Assembly: GCF_913063105.1 (NCBI RefSeq)
Contig: NZ_CAJXYQ010000002.1
Location: forward strand, 372,001-436,000
DNA length: 64,000 nt
Direction of reading: 5' to 3'
DNA from: an uncultured Draconibacterium sp.
Lineage (GTDB): Bacteria > Bacteroidota > Bacteroidia > Bacteroidales > Prolixibacteraceae
How positions within the stretch are numbered: position 1 is the stretch's first letter; every line of letters begins with the position of its first letter. The position numbers and the translations under genes were made by a program. Under the pieces are notes generated by a model. That model had not been told where the DNA came from and ran no database searches. It worked only from the letters and a program-made list of their open reading frames with translations. This document shows, piece after piece, positions 53,938 to 62,428 of this stretch.

Positions 53938-53975
53938 AATTGGTCAACCAATTTTAGGTAACTGGTCAACCAATT
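53938..53975. promoter_or_regulatory. Two GntR/FCD-type palindromic operators
   Basis: AATTGGTCAACCAATT (53938-53953) and AACTGGTCAACCAATT (53960-53975), each with the TGGTnnACCA core that FadR/UxuR-type GntR regulators bind. The two centres are 22 bp apart, two helical turns, so dimers would sit on the same face. They lie 61 bp before the GntR start and suggest autoregulation of the alginate locus. Confidence 0.75.
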
Positions 53976-54035
53976 AAAAAGTGGGTTGAATTTTTAACAA
54001 TTTGAACCACATGTTACCAGCAAAACTAAGAAACT

Positions 54036-54752
54036 ATGAATATACTAGAGAATTTTAAAACCATAGAAGTTGAAAGCCCGGTAGATAAAATTATAAAGCA
54101 GATTCGTAATTCAATCGTGTCAGGGCAATTAAAACCTGGTGATAAATTACCCTCGGAAAGAAAACTTTCAGAATCATTTGGTATTGGACGAACATACGTC
54201 CGCGACGCCATAAAAAAGCTCGAATTTTATGGTATTCTTAAAACACTTCCTCAAAGTGGAACAATCGTTTCGGGCGCCGATATTTCTGCAATGGAAGGAT
54301 TAATTGCAGATGTTATTAAACTGAGCGAAAATGATTTTTTCCATTTGGTGGAAACACGAGTGGTGATGGAAACCTACGCCTGTGGGCAAGCCGCAATCCG
54401 CCGTTCATCGCGCGATATTGCCGATTTAGAAGAAAAACTCGACGAATATAAACAACGCGTAGATGCCAATTTACCCGGTGTTAAGGAAGACTTCAATTTT
54501 CATCTTAAAATAGCAGAGGCCAGCCAGAATATGGTAATTAAATCCCTCATGCTGATTTTAATTCCAGATATTCTTGAGATTTACCGGAAATTAAATGTGT
54601 GTGGCGAAGGCCGATTCTATAAATCATTTGATGAGCATAAAGTAATTCTCGACTGCATTATTAAACAAGATTCCCGGGGAGCTGAAGAAGCCATGCGCAT
54701 TCACTTAAAAGATGTGGCAGAATTTAGTTTGTCGTACAAAGGAGAAGAGTAA
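54036..54752 (+). CDS. GntR-family (FCD) transcriptional regulator of the alginate PUL
   Basis: 238 residues. N-terminal winged HTH (about 15-80) with QIRNSIVSGQLKPGDKLPSERKL and IGRTYVRDAIKKLEFYGIL, then an all-helical FCD ligand domain (about 95-230) with ETRVVMETYA, FNFHLKIAEAS and SFDEHKVILDCI. The Asp/His positions needed for metal in FCD domains are present (FHLKIAEA, DEHKVI). It stands upstream of SusCD, PKD lipoprotein and PL7, so it most likely senses an alginate-derived intermediate such as KDG or DEH. It is probably a repressor that binds the twin palindromes at 53938-53975. Ligand is inferred. Confidence 0.9.
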   Translation: MNILENFKTIEVESPVDKIIKQIRNSIVSGQLKPGDKLPSERKLSESFGIGRTYVRDAIKKLEFYGILKTLPQSGTIVSGADISAMEGLIADVIKLSENDFFHLVETRVVMETYACGQAAIRRSSRDIADLEEKLDEYKQRVDANLPGVKEDFNFHLKIAEASQNMVIKSLMLILIPDILEIYRKLNVCGEGRFYKSFDEHKVILDCIIKQDSRGAEEAMRIHLKDVAEFSLSYKGEE

Positions 54753-54880
54753 TTAATCAAAGTATAAATGTGTTAAGGAGCTTCACTTTTAAGCTCTCTG
54801 AACTAAAATCTTTAATAAATTATGGAAACTAAGAATACTAGCTAAAATCAAAAATCTAAGTAAAAAAGGGATTAAACAAA

Positions 54881-54909
54881 AAAGGAAAGGCTTAAGAAGC
54901 CAATCCTTT
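54881..54909 (+). promoter_or_regulatory. Leader hairpin upstream of alginate susC
   Basis: AAAGGA...GGCTT pairs with AAGCC...TCCTTT (54881-54909) around a small 2x2 internal loop. It lies 138 bp before susC in the 295-bp gap after the GntR gene, with no T run, so it may be a leader or mRNA-stability structure. No clear promoter box was found in the gap. Confidence 0.4.
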
Positions 54910-55047
54910 CATGAACCACGGTAATAACTTTAACAATGATAAAATGAACTTGCAGGTAACACTATCATAAACAAAGTAAACACCGCGCTCTACAAATATA
55001 ATCTATTGTATTAAACGAATTCTTAAAATTTTTAAAAATCAAATTAA

Positions 55048-58000
55048 ATGAAAAAATTCTTAAGCCTAACAGTTGTTTTATTGGCTTTTGTAATAGGGGC
55101 TTCGGCTCAAGCTCAGCTCACGGGTAACATTATTGATGAAGGAACTAATGAAGCCTTAATAGGAGCAACTGTAGTAGAAAAGGGAACCTCAAACGGAACC
55201 ATTACCGATATTGATGGGAATTTTACGCTTACTACACAAAGTGAATCGGGAACAGTAGTGGTTTCTTTTATTGGTTATGTAACTCAGGAAATTGAATTTT
55301 CGGGTGCTTCTACCATAAATGTAAGTATGAAAGCCGATGTTACCGGCCTCGATGAGGTGGTGGTAGTTGGATACGGGGTTCAGAAGAAATCGCACCTTAC
55401 AGGAGCTATTTCGAAACTGGAAAATGAAAATATGGAGCAAGTAGCAGTGGCTCGTGTTGACGATGCCCTGATTGGTAAAATCTCGGGTGTTAACATTCAG
55501 GCTACCGATGGTGGAGCCGGTACTGCACCTACCATCCGTATTCGTGGAACAGGTTCAATCAGTGGTAGTTCAGACCCATTAATTGTGGTTGACGGTATTG
55601 TGGTTGACTCGGATTACCTGGGTAACCTTGATATGAACGATGTGGCTTCGTTTGAAGTGTTGAAAGATGCTGCCTCGGCTGCAATTTACGGTTCAAGGGG
55701 AGCAAATGGTGTAATTATGATTACATCGAAACAAGGTAAAGAAGGAAAAACCAAATTTAACTTCAACTCTTATTATGGTTTTAAAGAAGCGCACCAAAGC
55801 GATGCTTATTACTTTACTGTAGCCGAAACTGCTGCTGCCGAGTTAGCTGCTACCGGCGAACTTTCAGCTAAAACCCAATACAAACAAATGATTGGTACCG
55901 ACCGCGATTGGCAAGATGTTATTTTTGACGGGGGTACAATTCAGAACTACTCGTTTAGCGCAAGAGGCGGAAGCGAGAACACAAAATTCAGTACTTCGTT
56001 AAATTATTTGAATGACGAAGGTGTGCTTTTAACCGATGGATACGAAAAGTATAGTTTAAAGCTGAAACTGGATACCAAGGTGAATAAATTTAAGATGGGT
56101 GTAAACTTATCACCATCTTACTCGAACCGCAGAAGATTTGATGGCTCTACGCACGATATCCTGCGTCAAACACCATGGTTGCCGCTATATCACGACGAAA
56201 CATCTATTCAATATGTTGATAGAAACACTTATCCGGATGTGCAGGTAGGCGATTATGCCAATCAGCGTCATTTCGATAATTATATGCTGAATGGCTCGGA
56301 AGTAGATATTAGTAATACTTCAAACGTGAACCCTGCAGCAAAAGTTTTGGAACGCGATTACACCTACAAAAAATTTAAAATGTACGGTGTGGCGTATGCA
56401 CAATACGATATAACCAAAGACTTAAACTTTAAAGCATCTTTTGGTGGCGATTTCCAAAATACCGACATAAGAAGATGGCAAGGACCATTGGCCCACAGAA
56501 ACGGTGCTGACAATACGCAGCTTTACGAATCGACCCAGAACAGAATTCACCTGGTTAACGATAACTTCTTTAGTTTCGACAAAAGAGTTGGTGACCACGA
56601 TATCAGTGCTATCCTGGGTATGTCGGTTGAAACATGGGATACTGAATTTGCAAGCATTAATGCAACCGATTATACATTCGATTACATCCAGAATATTAGT
56701 GCAGCAGGTACTATTAGTGCAGCCGAATCGGGTAAATACGAAGAGCGTTTATTATCGTTTACCAGTAGGGTAAATTATGCTTACAAAGACAAATATTTAG
56801 CTTCGGCAAGTTTCCGTCGCGATGGTAGCTCACGTTTTGGGTCTGATACTAAATACGGTAACTTCACTGCTTTTTCGGTAGGTTGGAGACTTTCTGAAGA
56901 AGATTTCCTGAAAGACAGCGAAGCAATTAATAGTTTAAAACTTCGCTTTAGCTACGGGGTAACCGGTAACAATGCAATTGATGCCGGTACAGTTTACGAA
57001 GAGCATTATCCGTATTTGGCCTTGTTAGAAACTTCTACAGCTGTTGTTAACGGTTCGTTGGTAACAGGTTTTAATGCCTTAAACATTGCAAACCCTGATT
57101 TGGGTTGGGAAAAATCAGTTGAATTTAACCCGGGCCTTGATTTTATGTTGTGGGATGGTTTGCTTTCAGGTTCATTTGAATACTATAATAGAACCAGCGA
57201 TAACTTAATTCTGGAAAACCCTGTTTCAACAACTACCGGTTTCGATGCTGCACTTATTAACAGAGGTGAAGTAGAGAATAGCGGTTTTGAAGTTGAATTA
57301 CGCTCTACTGTTGATATTACAAAAGACTTTAGCTGGAGCGGAGCAATAATGGCTTCTAAAAACGAAAACAAATTGAACGATTTTGCTGAGTCTAACGGTC
57401 AAATTCAAAGTGTTGACTCGAAAAGGGCAGCAGAATGGATTAACCTGGAAGGCCTGCCAATTTCATCATTCTACGGTTGGGTAGTTGACAGAGATATTCC
57501 ACTGGAATATTTGAATAATCCTTACCACCCGGTAGGTGGTGAAGCACAAGATGTTTACGTTAAAGATTTAAATGGCGACGGTATTATCGACGATGAAGAT
57601 AAAGCTGTTTTAGGAAATCCATATCCGGAATTAATTTGGAGTTTCTCGAACGATTTCAAGTTTAAAAACTTCGATTTTAGCTTTATGTTCCAGGGGTCGC
57701 ACGGTGCCGAGGTAAGAAACATGGGAGACCAGTATATTTTTAACCACTTTAACAGCAGCCAGGATTTTGACCCGGCAATAACGCCTGACCAGGAATTTAT
57801 TAAGCAGAAGATATTTACAAACGATATCATTCAGGATGCTTCTTACATTGCATTACGAAATGTAAATTTTGGCTACACATTCGGTAAAAACTTGTTGCAA
57901 AGAACTTTTATTGAAAAAGCAAGAGTGTATGTATCGGCACAAAATTTACTGTACTTCACAGCCGACGATTATACCGGTTTCAACCCTGAGTCTATTGATG

Positions 58001-58086
58001 ATACCTCTCCAACAACCTATGGTTACCAGAGAGCAGGTTCTCCAATTGCTAAAACAATAAGTTTTGGTGTAAACATTGATTTTTAA
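55048..58086 (+). CDS. SusC-like TonB-dependent transporter (alginate PUL)
   Basis: 1012 residues. Signal peptide (1-20), carboxypeptidase-like regulatory domain (about 22-100), TonB-box-like LDEVVVVGYG (101-110), plug with VLKDAASAAIYGSRGANGV, beta-barrel ending in Phe (NIDF). It should carry alginate oligosaccharides through the outer membrane with the SusD partner 11 bp downstream. It differs from the galactan SusC at 3868 in most barrel loops, consistent with another substrate. No anti-sigma-interacting N-terminal extension (STN domain) is present, matching regulation by GntR instead of an ECF sigma factor. Confidence 0.95.
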   Translation: MKKFLSLTVVLLAFVIGASAQAQLTGNIIDEGTNEALIGATVVEKGTSNGTITDIDGNFTLTTQSESGTVVVSFIGYVTQEIEFSGASTINVSMKADVTGLDEVVVVGYGVQKKSHLTGAISKLENENMEQVAVARVDDALIGKISGVNIQATDGGAGTAPTIRIRGTGSISGSSDPLIVVDGIVVDSDYLGNLDMNDVASFEVLKDAASAAIYGSRGANGVIMITSKQGKEGKTKFNFNSYYGFKEAHQSDAYYFTVAETAAAELAATGELSAKTQYKQMIGTDRDWQDVIFDGGTIQNYSFSARGGSENTKFSTSLNYLNDEGVLLTDGYEKYSLKLKLDTKVNKFKMGVNLSPSYSNRRRFDGSTHDILRQTPWLPLYHDETSIQYVDRNTYPDVQVGDYANQRHFDNYMLNGSEVDISNTSNVNPAAKVLERDYTYKKFKMYGVAYAQYDITKDLNFKASFGGDFQNTDIRRWQGPLAHRNGADNTQLYESTQNRIHLVNDNFFSFDKRVGDHDISAILGMSVETWDTEFASINATDYTFDYIQNISAAGTISAAESGKYEERLLSFTSRVNYAYKDKYLASASFRRDGSSRFGSDTKYGNFTAFSVGWRLSEEDFLKDSEAINSLKLRFSYGVTGNNAIDAGTVYEEHYPYLALLETSTAVVNGSLVTGFNALNIANPDLGWEKSVEFNPGLDFMLWDGLLSGSFEYYNRTSDNLILENPVSTTTGFDAALINRGEVENSGFEVELRSTVDITKDFSWSGAIMASKNENKLNDFAESNGQIQSVDSKRAAEWINLEGLPISSFYGWVVDRDIPLEYLNNPYHPVGGEAQDVYVKDLNGDGIIDDEDKAVLGNPYPELIWSFSNDFKFKNFDFSFMFQGSHGAEVRNMGDQYIFNHFNSSQDFDPAITPDQEFIKQKIFTNDIIQDASYIALRNVNFGYTFGKNLLQRTFIEKARVYVSAQNLLYFTADDYTGFNPESIDDTSPTTYGYQRAGSPIAKTISFGVNIDF

Positions 58087-58097
58087 TCTTAAAAATT

Positions 58098-59531
58098 ATG
58101 AGAGACATGATAAAATATATAAGCAAAATAGCAGTGCTTCTGATAATAATAGTATTCACTGCGTGTGAGGACACATTTTTGAGCCCGGACCCAACAGGTG
58201 TTATAACATCTTCGAACTTCTTTTCAAACGATACCGAATTGGAAGCAGCCATTCTAAATATGTACGATGGAATTCAGGGGGTCAACTCAACAAGTACCAG
58301 CGACAACCATGGTATAATGTACGAGTTTTATATCACTGAAATGAGAAGTGATAACACCGAAACAAAAAGTAGCGAAGGTGAGGATGCTCAGTTTGAAAGC
58401 TTTACTGTGGAAGCAACAAATGGTAGAGTATCAGATTATTACGATAGCTACTACAATATTATTTACAGGGCAAATCTGGTTTTAGAAAATCTGGATGTAG
58501 CATCTGAAGAAGCTGTGGGTGCCTTTGAAGGCGAAGCGAAGTTTGTTAGAGCTTATGCTTATTTTAACCTGGTGCGCTTGTTTGGCGATGTGCCTCTGGT
58601 ACAAAGTGTAATCAGCCCTGCTGATGCAGAAACAGCTTACACCAGAGTGGCTACTTCGGCTATCTACGATGTAATTGAATCAGACTTGCAAACGGCAATT
58701 GCCAATCTCGATAATACCTATAAAGGAAGAGCATCGAAAGCTGCAGCCCAGGCCTTATTGGCAAAAGTATACTTAACGCAAGGCGAAAATTATAGCGAAG
58801 CACAGAGTTTGTGTGAAAATGTAATGTCAAGCGGTTTTTCGTTGGAAACTAATTTTAAAGATGTATTCTTTAATGAATTAAATGACGAAATTATTTTTGC
58901 TGTAGAGTACCTTGGCGACCTTACCGATGATAGTCAGAACTTTTCGGCTGAATGGCTGAATGCAGTGGGTAGAACCAGTGGTGTGAACTATGTTACTGCC
59001 AATGCCCGCCAGGCTTTAGATGCAATGGGTGGAGATAGAACTATGTATTCTTACCGCCAGGATGTGAAGCAATACGAAAAGTACCAGGTGGTTAAATATA
59101 TTCCTAACGGAGACAGTAATTTAGGAATTGACGCCACCTCAAGTGACCCGCAAAAAGCTGGTAACGACTGGATTATTTTACGCTATGCTGATGTATTGTT
59201 AATGCACGTTGAAGCCATTATGGCAGGTGCTGCCGAAACTTCAAGTTCTTCAGCTATCAACTCTTTTATGCAGGTTCGTAACAGGGCCGGTATTACCGAC
59301 AATGTAACAACAATTACCAAAGAAGATTTATTAAACGAACGCAGAGTAGAGTTGGCTTTTGAAAATCACAGACTGTTTGATTTGATTCGTTTTGGAATGG
59401 CTGAACAAGTATTATCAGCGTTTTCTAACGAAACAGGTGGAAGTTTCTCGGCAACAGACTTATTGTTACCAATTCCTCAGCGGGAAATTAACCTGAGCAA
59501 CGGATTGCTAACGCAAAATCCCGGTTACTAA
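58098..59531 (+). CDS. SusD-like surface glycan-binding lipoprotein (alginate PUL)
   Basis: 477 residues. Lipobox FTAC (Cys23); ATG 58107 is an alternative start with a better signal length. The RagB/SusD fold is shown by AKFVRAYAYFNLVRLFGDVPLV, the KVYLTQGENYSEAQSLCE TPR-like helix, ILRYADVLLMHVEAIM and ERRVELAFENHRLFDLIRFG. Shorter than the galactan SusD (562 residues), typical for alginate loci. It acts as the lid of the SusC at 55048. The PKD lipoprotein follows at 30 bp. Confidence 0.95.
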   Translation: MRDMIKYISKIAVLLIIIVFTACEDTFLSPDPTGVITSSNFFSNDTELEAAILNMYDGIQGVNSTSTSDNHGIMYEFYITEMRSDNTETKSSEGEDAQFESFTVEATNGRVSDYYDSYYNIIYRANLVLENLDVASEEAVGAFEGEAKFVRAYAYFNLVRLFGDVPLVQSVISPADAETAYTRVATSAIYDVIESDLQTAIANLDNTYKGRASKAAAQALLAKVYLTQGENYSEAQSLCENVMSSGFSLETNFKDVFFNELNDEIIFAVEYLGDLTDDSQNFSAEWLNAVGRTSGVNYVTANARQALDAMGGDRTMYSYRQDVKQYEKYQVVKYIPNGDSNLGIDATSSDPQKAGNDWIILRYADVLLMHVEAIMAGAAETSSSSAINSFMQVRNRAGITDNVTTITKEDLLNERRVELAFENHRLFDLIRFGMAEQVLSAFSNETGGSFSATDLLLPIPQREINLSNGLLTQNPGY

Positions 59532-59560
59532 GATTTGTTTAACAATTAACTTGATTTAAA

Positions 59561-60442
59561 ATGAAGAATAACATTATAAATACAAAAATAAATCAAAGCT
59601 CTGTTTGGAAGTTGATGGTCTTGGTATTGGCAATTTCTTTTACAGCTTGCGATTTCGCGTATGATTTGCCCGAAGCAAATTCAAAACCAGATGAAACACC
59701 ACCAAGTGCATATTTTACCTATGCACAAGGACAAGGTACGGCTGAAGAATGGAAAGATTATACTTTCTCAAATTTATCAAATAGTGCCACCGATTACTCG
59801 TGGGATTTTGGAGATGGAAGCACTTCAACGGATAAGGATGGTAAAAATACTTACCCCGGAGAAGGAACTTATACGGTAACTTTAACCGCATCGGATAAAC
59901 TGGGTGTAACCAGTACCTATTCTGAAACAATTGAAGTTGTTGAACCCGAAGAACCGGAAGCAATTATTCCGGTGATTCTGGAGCCTAGTTTCGAAGATTT
60001 GACTTTGCCTGATGGCACAGGAGATGGAAGAGACTCGTGGAGAAACGACTTTGGTGGCGTAATTCAAATTACCAGTAGCCCTGTTTACGATGGTTCGCAA
60101 GCAGCCAAGTTTCCTTCAGCCGGAGATAGGGTAGGTTACCAGGATGGTATTGAAGTTTCGCCAAATACCGATTATATTCTTACCTATTACTATACCATGA
60201 AGAGTGGCACAGGTAACCTAACCGTTAGGGTTTTAGGCGGAACAATCTCTGATTTGTCAGAAGTTGCAGGCGCAACATTAGGCGAGCACGTTGGTACTGA
60301 TACCTCTGATGCAGATACCTATGTTCAGGTTGCAATTCCATTTAACACCGGAACCAACGGAAGCATTGCCATACTTATCACAAACGAAGGTGTGGAGTGC
60401 CGTGCTGATATGTTTGAAATTACAGTAGCAGAGCAAAACTAA
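59561..60442 (+). CDS. Surface lipoprotein with PKD domain and carbohydrate-binding-like module
   Basis: 293 residues. Lipobox FTAC (Cys30). A PKD domain (about 48-128) has the signature YSWDFGDGS and a GTYTVTLTASD strand. Residues 140-290 form a jelly-roll, CBM-like module (AAKFPSAGDRVGYQDG, TDYILTYYYTMKSG). It takes the position of SusE/SusF in the operon and probably adds a polysaccharide-binding site next to SusD. PKD-bearing lipoproteins of this kind recur in Bacteroidota alginate loci. Only 6 bp separate it from the PL7 gene, so the two are translationally linked. Confidence 0.85.
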   Translation: MKNNIINTKINQSSVWKLMVLVLAISFTACDFAYDLPEANSKPDETPPSAYFTYAQGQGTAEEWKDYTFSNLSNSATDYSWDFGDGSTSTDKDGKNTYPGEGTYTVTLTASDKLGVTSTYSETIEVVEPEEPEAIIPVILEPSFEDLTLPDGTGDGRDSWRNDFGGVIQITSSPVYDGSQAAKFPSAGDRVGYQDGIEVSPNTDYILTYYYTMKSGTGNLTVRVLGGTISDLSEVAGATLGEHVGTDTSDADTYVQVAIPFNTGTNGSIAILITNEGVECRADMFEITVAEQN

Positions 60443-60448
60443 TAGTAA

Positions 60449-61339
60449 ATGCTTAAAGCGGTTAAAAATATAGTTTTCATGCTCTTTGGCTTGTTTATAG
60501 CTATAACGGTGCTAAGCTGTCAGGATTCATCGGATGATATTTTGGAGACAGAAACACCCGAAGAAGAGCAAAACTATCTTTTACCCGATATTGATTTAAG
60601 CCACTGGAAAGTAACACTTCCGATTGGTAATCCAACGGAAGTGTTACCTCCTGAAATTCTGAATTATGCAACCAACGAGACTTTAAAGCCTTTTATGTAC
60701 AACGATTCTATTGAAGGAGCCATTGTGTTTTATACCTATCCCGGGGCATCAACCGCCAATTCCTCCTACTCACGAACCGAGTTGAGAGAGTTAATGAATC
60801 CGGCAGATTACGGTAAAACCAATTGGACTTTTGCAGAAGGAGGATACATGAAAGGAACTTTGGCAATGGCTGATATTTCTACAAATGATTCAGGAAATTA
60901 TGACCGGGCTATTATCATGCAAATTCATGGCCGCTTAACCGATGAGCAGCGCGATTTAATTGGAGCAAAGGATAACAATGCTCCTCCTATTTTAAAAATT
61001 TACTGGACTTTTGGAAACGTTAGAGTTAAAACAAAAGTGCTGAAAAACCTGGACGCATCCTACGAAGAACTGCTTCAAACCGATGCCTGGGGCGATGATG
61101 AAGGATTTACCTTTTCAGAATCTGTTGGCTTCGACAAATTTACCCTGGAAGTAAAAGTTTCCGACGGTAGAATGGAAGTGGTTTTAAATGGAAAAGAATC
61201 GGTTGTTTATGATGATATCCATATTGAAAAATGGAGTGTGTTTGAAAATTATTTTAAGGCAGGAAATTATTTGGTTTCATTGGATGAGAGCGCCTATTCA
61301 AAAGTAAAATACTTTGACTTGGAAGTGAAGCATGATTAA
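60449..61339 (+). CDS. PL7 alginate lyase lipoprotein
   Basis: 296 residues. Lipobox VLSC (Cys24). All PL7 signatures are visible: SRTELRE (108-114, catalytic Arg109), QIH (158-160, Gln158 and His160) and YFKAGNY (268-274, catalytic Tyr274). The position after that motif is LV rather than the frequent xQ. QIH (not QVH) is usually linked with acceptance of guluronate-containing regions. Single-domain lyase, probably surface-displayed through its lipid anchor, cutting polymer for the SusCD pair. It ends the SusC-SusD-PKD-PL7 run with the terminator at 61430-61460. Confidence 0.93.
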   Translation: MLKAVKNIVFMLFGLFIAITVLSCQDSSDDILETETPEEEQNYLLPDIDLSHWKVTLPIGNPTEVLPPEILNYATNETLKPFMYNDSIEGAIVFYTYPGASTANSSYSRTELRELMNPADYGKTNWTFAEGGYMKGTLAMADISTNDSGNYDRAIIMQIHGRLTDEQRDLIGAKDNNAPPILKIYWTFGNVRVKTKVLKNLDASYEELLQTDAWGDDEGFTFSESVGFDKFTLEVKVSDGRMEVVLNGKESVVYDDIHIEKWSVFENYFKAGNYLVSLDESAYSKVKYFDLEVKHD

Positions 61340-61429
61340 ATAATTTTTTGTTGAATAGAAATGAAATTTTAGATAGGGTTTACCATAACCCAGGTTATTA
61401 GTTTAGTTAGTTTTAGTTAGTTAGATTCG

Positions 61430-61460
61430 AAAGGGGACGGTTGGTCCCGTCCCCTTTTCT
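61430..61460 (+). terminator. Terminator after PL7, preceded by TTAGTTAG-rich leader
   Basis: Stem AAAGGGGACGG (61430-61440) / CCGTCCCCTTTT (61447-61458). The upstream 30 bp consists of repeated TTAGTTAG units, as before the terminator at 8709. The isomerase gene begins only 20 bp later, so leaky read-through may occur. Confidence 0.85.
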
Positions 61461-61479
61461 AATCTAAATCAATTGTAGA

Positions 61480-62424
61480 ATGAACTCACGAAGAACATTT
61501 ATAACAACAACTTCTCTTGCTTCTGCAGCGTTTCTTACCGGCATTAATGGTGCCCTTGCTGCAGGTTTTTCGCCTGTGCAAACGAAGCGCAACATTTACA
61601 TTTTTTCGAAGCACTTGCAATGGCTCGATTACAATGGAATGGCTAAAACAGCGTGCGAAGTGGGTTTTGATGGAATTGATTTAACCGTTCGTCCGAAAGG
61701 ACATGTGTTGCCCGAGCGTGTTAAGGATGATTTGCCGCTTGCAATTGAGGCAATAAAAAGTGCCGGCTTATTGGCCAACCGAATGACAACCGCAATTACC
61801 GATGCCGAAGATGCGCGAACAATTGATATTCTGGAAACAGCAGCCAAACTCGGTGTAAAACATTATCGCTTAGGTTGGTTGGCTTATAACAAAGAACTTT
61901 CAATTATACAGAATATAAAGGTTTTTAATACAAAACTGAAAAAGCTGGCTGAATTAAATAAAAAACTGGGTTTAACAGCGGCTTATCAGAACCATGCGGG
62001 AGTTATGGCAGGTGGCCCCGTTTGGGATATGGGTTTAATGCTCGACGAAATTGACCCAACCCTGGTTGGAATTCGTTACGACATCAGGCATGCAACAGTT
62101 GAAGGAGGTACAGCATGGCCATTGGGAATGAAATTTATTGCAGACAAAATCAACAGCTTCGATATAAAAGATTTTTACTGGAAAGAAAACAATGGCGAGT
62201 GGAAACCCAACAATGTTCCGCTTGGCAAAGGCATGGTTGATTTTAACCAATACTTTGAAATGATTAAAAGCCATAGCATAAAAGGAGATTTTACATTGCA
62301 TCTCGAATATCCGATTGGCGGTGCTGAAAAAGGTGCCGGCAAACTCAGCTGCGCTCCCGAGGATGTAATTGCTGCCATGAAACAAGATTTGAATTATTTA
62401 AAAAAACAGGTACAAACGCTTTAG
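61480..62424 (+). CDS. Tat-exported TIM-barrel sugar isomerase/epimerase-like protein
   Basis: 314 residues. Twin-arginine signal (NSRRTFITTTSLASAAFL, 1-28). AP-endonuclease-2/xylose-isomerase-like TIM barrel: WLDYNGMAKTACEVGFDGIDLTV, KHYRLGWLAY, GLTAAYQNHAG, VGIRYDIRHATVEGG and FTLHLEYPIGG in barrel order, with His/Asp/Glu residues suited to bind one metal. Exported members are frequent in Bacteroidota PULs but mostly of unknown activity. Here its position between two alginate lyases suggests a step on unsaturated uronate or an epimerised product. That is inference. Confidence 0.82.
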   Translation: MNSRRTFITTTSLASAAFLTGINGALAAGFSPVQTKRNIYIFSKHLQWLDYNGMAKTACEVGFDGIDLTVRPKGHVLPERVKDDLPLAIEAIKSAGLLANRMTTAITDAEDARTIDILETAAKLGVKHYRLGWLAYNKELSIIQNIKVFNTKLKKLAELNKKLGLTAAYQNHAGVMAGGPVWDMGLMLDEIDPTLVGIRYDIRHATVEGGTAWPLGMKFIADKINSFDIKDFYWKENNGEWKPNNVPLGKGMVDFNQYFEMIKSHSIKGDFTLHLEYPIGGAEKGAGKLSCAPEDVIAAMKQDLNYLKKQVQTL

Positions 62425-62428
62425 TTTA

